A stretch of DNA of 37,504 bases from Myxococcales bacterium (GTDB lineage: Bacteria > Myxococcota_A > Bradymonadia > Bradymonadales > Bradymonadaceae): the NCBI GenBank assembly GCA_007119175.1, contig SKQC01000390.1, positions 1-37,504 on the forward strand. The letters are read 5' to 3'. The notes below the pieces were generated by a model that saw nothing but the letters and a program-made list of their open reading frames with translations, was not told the origin of the DNA and did no database searches. The translations under genes and the position numbers were made by a program. Below are positions 35,309-37,504 of the stretch, in pieces. Within the stretch, counting starts at the first letter, position 1. Each line of letters starts with the position of its first letter.

Positions 35309-37201
35309 TTATTGGCTATTCGCCTCGCCGGGCTCGGCGATGACGATATCTCGAAATTGCTCGTTGACGTTTGTCCCACCCTGCGTGACCTGCGGTTGCC
35401 GCCAGCTTCCGGCCTCGGAGCCGTCCATCGCCGTTCCGTCGGAGTTAAATAGCCGCTGCATCGAAAACGTCTGGTCCCCCTGACGACCACCGGCAAACGC
35501 TGCCCCGCCATTTCCGGCGCGGTCGATGGTTCGCTGCTGAGTGTCTTGAAGTCGAATATCCATATGCGCTTTTTTCAAATCCAGAGCGCGAAACCGCGGA
35601 TCATTGGCCGTATTGAGCACAAAGTTCGGATTTCGAAAGGCGTGCTCCCCGCGCTGTGGATCGCCCTCGGAGAGGGGCACCGTATTGTGATCGAGGATCA
35701 AAAATCGCTGGCCGGGCTGAATCACCGTCCCCGGCGTAAAGCCCATAATAATGTCGTGGCCCTGCGACAGCGTCCACATCGACAGATTCACCGGCTCGTC
35801 GGTCCGGTTATATAGCTCGACGAATTGGTCATTCGTCACCGGCCGGCGGCAGTCGAAGTCGTCGGCAAAATCCGAGCAATTATGATCGCCGGGATCGCGC
35901 TCGGCATTATATCCATCGAAGTGCACCTCGCTGATGACCACGTCGCCGGGCTCTAAGATGGGCTCATCGTCGCTGTCGGTGTGAACATCGCATAATAGGT
36001 CGTCTGCATCGCCGTACATCAGCCGGCACATCGAGTAGGACAGGTCTTTCGCCTTATTCCAGATATTGCTGTACTCGTTGAGATATTGCTCGGTGATATC
36101 CTCACCGCGCATAATCAACAACACCTCGTCGTTGGAGATAGTCGCCGCCGCCGACCAGTTGAAACTTCCCGTGATCACCCGGGCGTCCTCCGTTCCCGCA
36201 TCGAGAAACATGGTCTTTGCATGCATTCTTCCGCCACCGGCCTGATAGTCACCCGGCGTGCGCGAATTATAATTTCCGTCGAGGCGAAGGTTGAGTCCGT
36301 TCGCCAGCAGTCGATAGCCCTGATGGTATTGGCCGTTACCGTGCAACTGCGATCGATCGAGCACGCCCATGACCTTTCGGGGCCGCTCCCAGACCGGCAA
36401 TTCGTCGTAGCCGTGTTCCTCGTTATAGGCCTGAAATTCCCGATGGCGATTGATAAATTCCGAGGCCACCTGATCTTTTGTGAAGGCGAAAATCGAGAAG
36501 TGAATCGAGGTGTGGACCTGTTGTAATTCCTCGAGCATCCTCCCCATGGCGTCTTCCTGGGGGGCAAACCAGACCTCGACTTCCGTATCGCCAATCTGGA
36601 AGGTATTTGGGTTTTGCATCGGTCTTTTGGCCGCCGAAAACCGCCCCTCGAACATCTGCTCGAATTCCTCAGAGAATAGCCGAGCCATGGGAACGCTGTC
36701 GATCCACACCCAGTTATTGTCGTTGAACGTAAACTCGGAGCGCGAAATATTACCGGTACCCGTAAAGATAAAGCGGTCATCGACGATAAAAAACTTATTA
36801 TGCATGATGTGGAATTGGTTGCCCGTCTGGACCTCGATTTTATGTTCTTCCATCGCCTGATAGCCCGGCGATCCACGGCCATATTCGCCGGCATCACCGA
36901 TGAGGCGGACGTCGACTCCGCGATAATGGGCACGGATCAGGGCGTCGATGATATTTTGCTTATTAAATCCATAGACCGCGGCGTGCACCGTGGTCTGGGC
37001 GGCGTCGATGCGTTCCACGATAAATTCGCTGGGCTTTCGATTGACCTCGGTGCCATCGCGATAGCCAGGAGAGTTGAAAAAGACCTGCAATTGCGGCGTC
37101 GCCGCCATCTCTTCGTTGGGATCGTCGAGTTCACACCCGGACCAACTCAGGGCCCCGGCGATCAATGCCGCCACGGCCAGCAAAACAGTTGTATATCGCA
37201 T
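35309..37201 (-). CDS. phospholipase D-like (two HKD motifs) lipoprotein with C-terminal lamin-tail-like domain
   Basis: Lipobox GALSWSGCELDD; HKD motifs HIMHNKFFIVDDRFIFTGTGNIS and RMHAKTMFLDAGTEDARVITGSFNWS; VVISEVHFDGYN...DQFVELYNRTDEPVNLSMWTLS is lamin-tail-like. ORF track start 37225; lipoprotein start 37201. Confidence 0.85.
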   Translation of the reverse strand: MRYTTVLLAVAALIAGALSWSGCELDDPNEEMAATPQLQVFFNSPGYRDGTEVNRKPSEFIVERIDAAQTTVHAAVYGFNKQNIIDALIRAHYRGVDVRLIGDAGEYGRGSPGYQAMEEHKIEVQTGNQFHIMHNKFFIVDDRFIFTGTGNISRSEFTFNDNNWVWIDSVPMARLFSEEFEQMFEGRFSAAKRPMQNPNTFQIGDTEVEVWFAPQEDAMGRMLEELQQVHTSIHFSIFAFTKDQVASEFINRHREFQAYNEEHGYDELPVWERPRKVMGVLDRSQLHGNGQYHQGYRLLANGLNLRLDGNYNSRTPGDYQAGGGRMHAKTMFLDAGTEDARVITGSFNWSAAATISNDEVLLIMRGEDITEQYLNEYSNIWNKAKDLSYSMCRLMYGDADDLLCDVHTDSDDEPILEPGDVVISEVHFDGYNAERDPGDHNCSDFADDFDCRRPVTNDQFVELYNRTDEPVNLSMWTLSQGHDIIMGFTPGTVIQPGQRFLILDHNTVPLSEGDPQRGEHAFRNPNFVLNTANDPRFRALDLKKAHMDIRLQDTQQRTIDRAGNGGAAFAGGRQGDQTFSMQRLFNSDGTAMDGSEAGSWRQPQVTQGGTNVNEQFRDIVIAEPGEANSQ

Positions 37202-37217
37202 CGGTTTGCCTAGTTTT

Positions 37218-37504
37218 TCAGTCATTGGTCGCCTCCGACCACATCTGTTCCCAGCTCTCGATAAAGGGCTCTACTGCCGGATTTTGCACCGGATTGCGGG
37301 GGGAGCCGGACTCTGCGATCTCCCACAATACCCCGTCGGCGAAGGTATCGGAGGGATAAAACCGCACCCAGTTATTGGGGATAGCTGCGATCACTTCGTA
37401 GGGCTGAGCCCGCCACAATTCATGACTCAACACCTGCACCTGGCGGGGCTGGCGATTGCCATTTCGGTCCCTTTCAGAATCGATAATCACGAAGCTCGGA
37501 AGCC
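37218..37504 (-). CDS. C-terminal part of an upstream gene, partial (5' end beyond right edge)
   Basis: Frame stays open to the edge: LPSFVIIDSERDRNGNRQPRQVQVLSHELWRAQPYEVIAAIPNNWVRFYPSD...; overlaps the PLD gene start region. Confidence 0.6.
   Translation of the reverse strand, partial: LPSFVIIDSERDRNGNRQPRQVQVLSHELWRAQPYEVIAAIPNNWVRFYPSDTFADGVLWEIAESGSPRNPVQNPAVEPFIESWEQMWSEATND

Noticed and set aside
1-37504. CRISPR arrays, tRNA/rRNA genes, complete insertion sequences, known antiphage defence genes
   Set aside because: None recognised on reading both strands and the ORF translations.

Overview
The window is a GC-rich bacterial chromosomal segment. Its gene content resembles Myxococcota or Bradymonadota-type delta-lineage bacteria (inference only). 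From left to right it contains: (i) a leftward type IV pilus minor-pilin operon (GspH/FimT-, PilV-, PilW- and PilX-like proteins, then a large PilY1-like protein that runs off the left edge); (ii) a rightward outer-membrane beta-barrel gene translationally coupled to a seven-heme c-type cytochrome lipoprotein, followed by a DHA2-type MFS transporter; (iii) a long run of predicted secreted or surface lipoproteins: a Cys-rich beta-rich protein, a hypothetical lipoprotein, an S9 peptidase, a GLUG-repeat giant, a tandem LamG-like pair, and a tandem pair of carboxypeptidase-regulatory-like proteins with cystine-rich tails; (iv) a DUF2267-like gene and a TerB-like gene; (v) a leftward operon with a polysaccharide flippase, a lipoprotein and a hypothetical protein; (vi) dnaX; (vii) a phospholipase-D/lamin-tail lipoprotein and a partial gene at the right edge. 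The clearest non-coding signal is a 111-bp element at 22954-23064. It has near-perfect 12-bp terminal inverted repeats (GTAAGCGTTCAG / GCAAGCGTTCAG) and a perfect 8-bp target duplication (TCTGTATT), which fits an IS66-family-derived MITE inserted just upstream of a LamG lipoprotein gene. I saw no rRNA, tRNA, CRISPR array or complete transposase gene.
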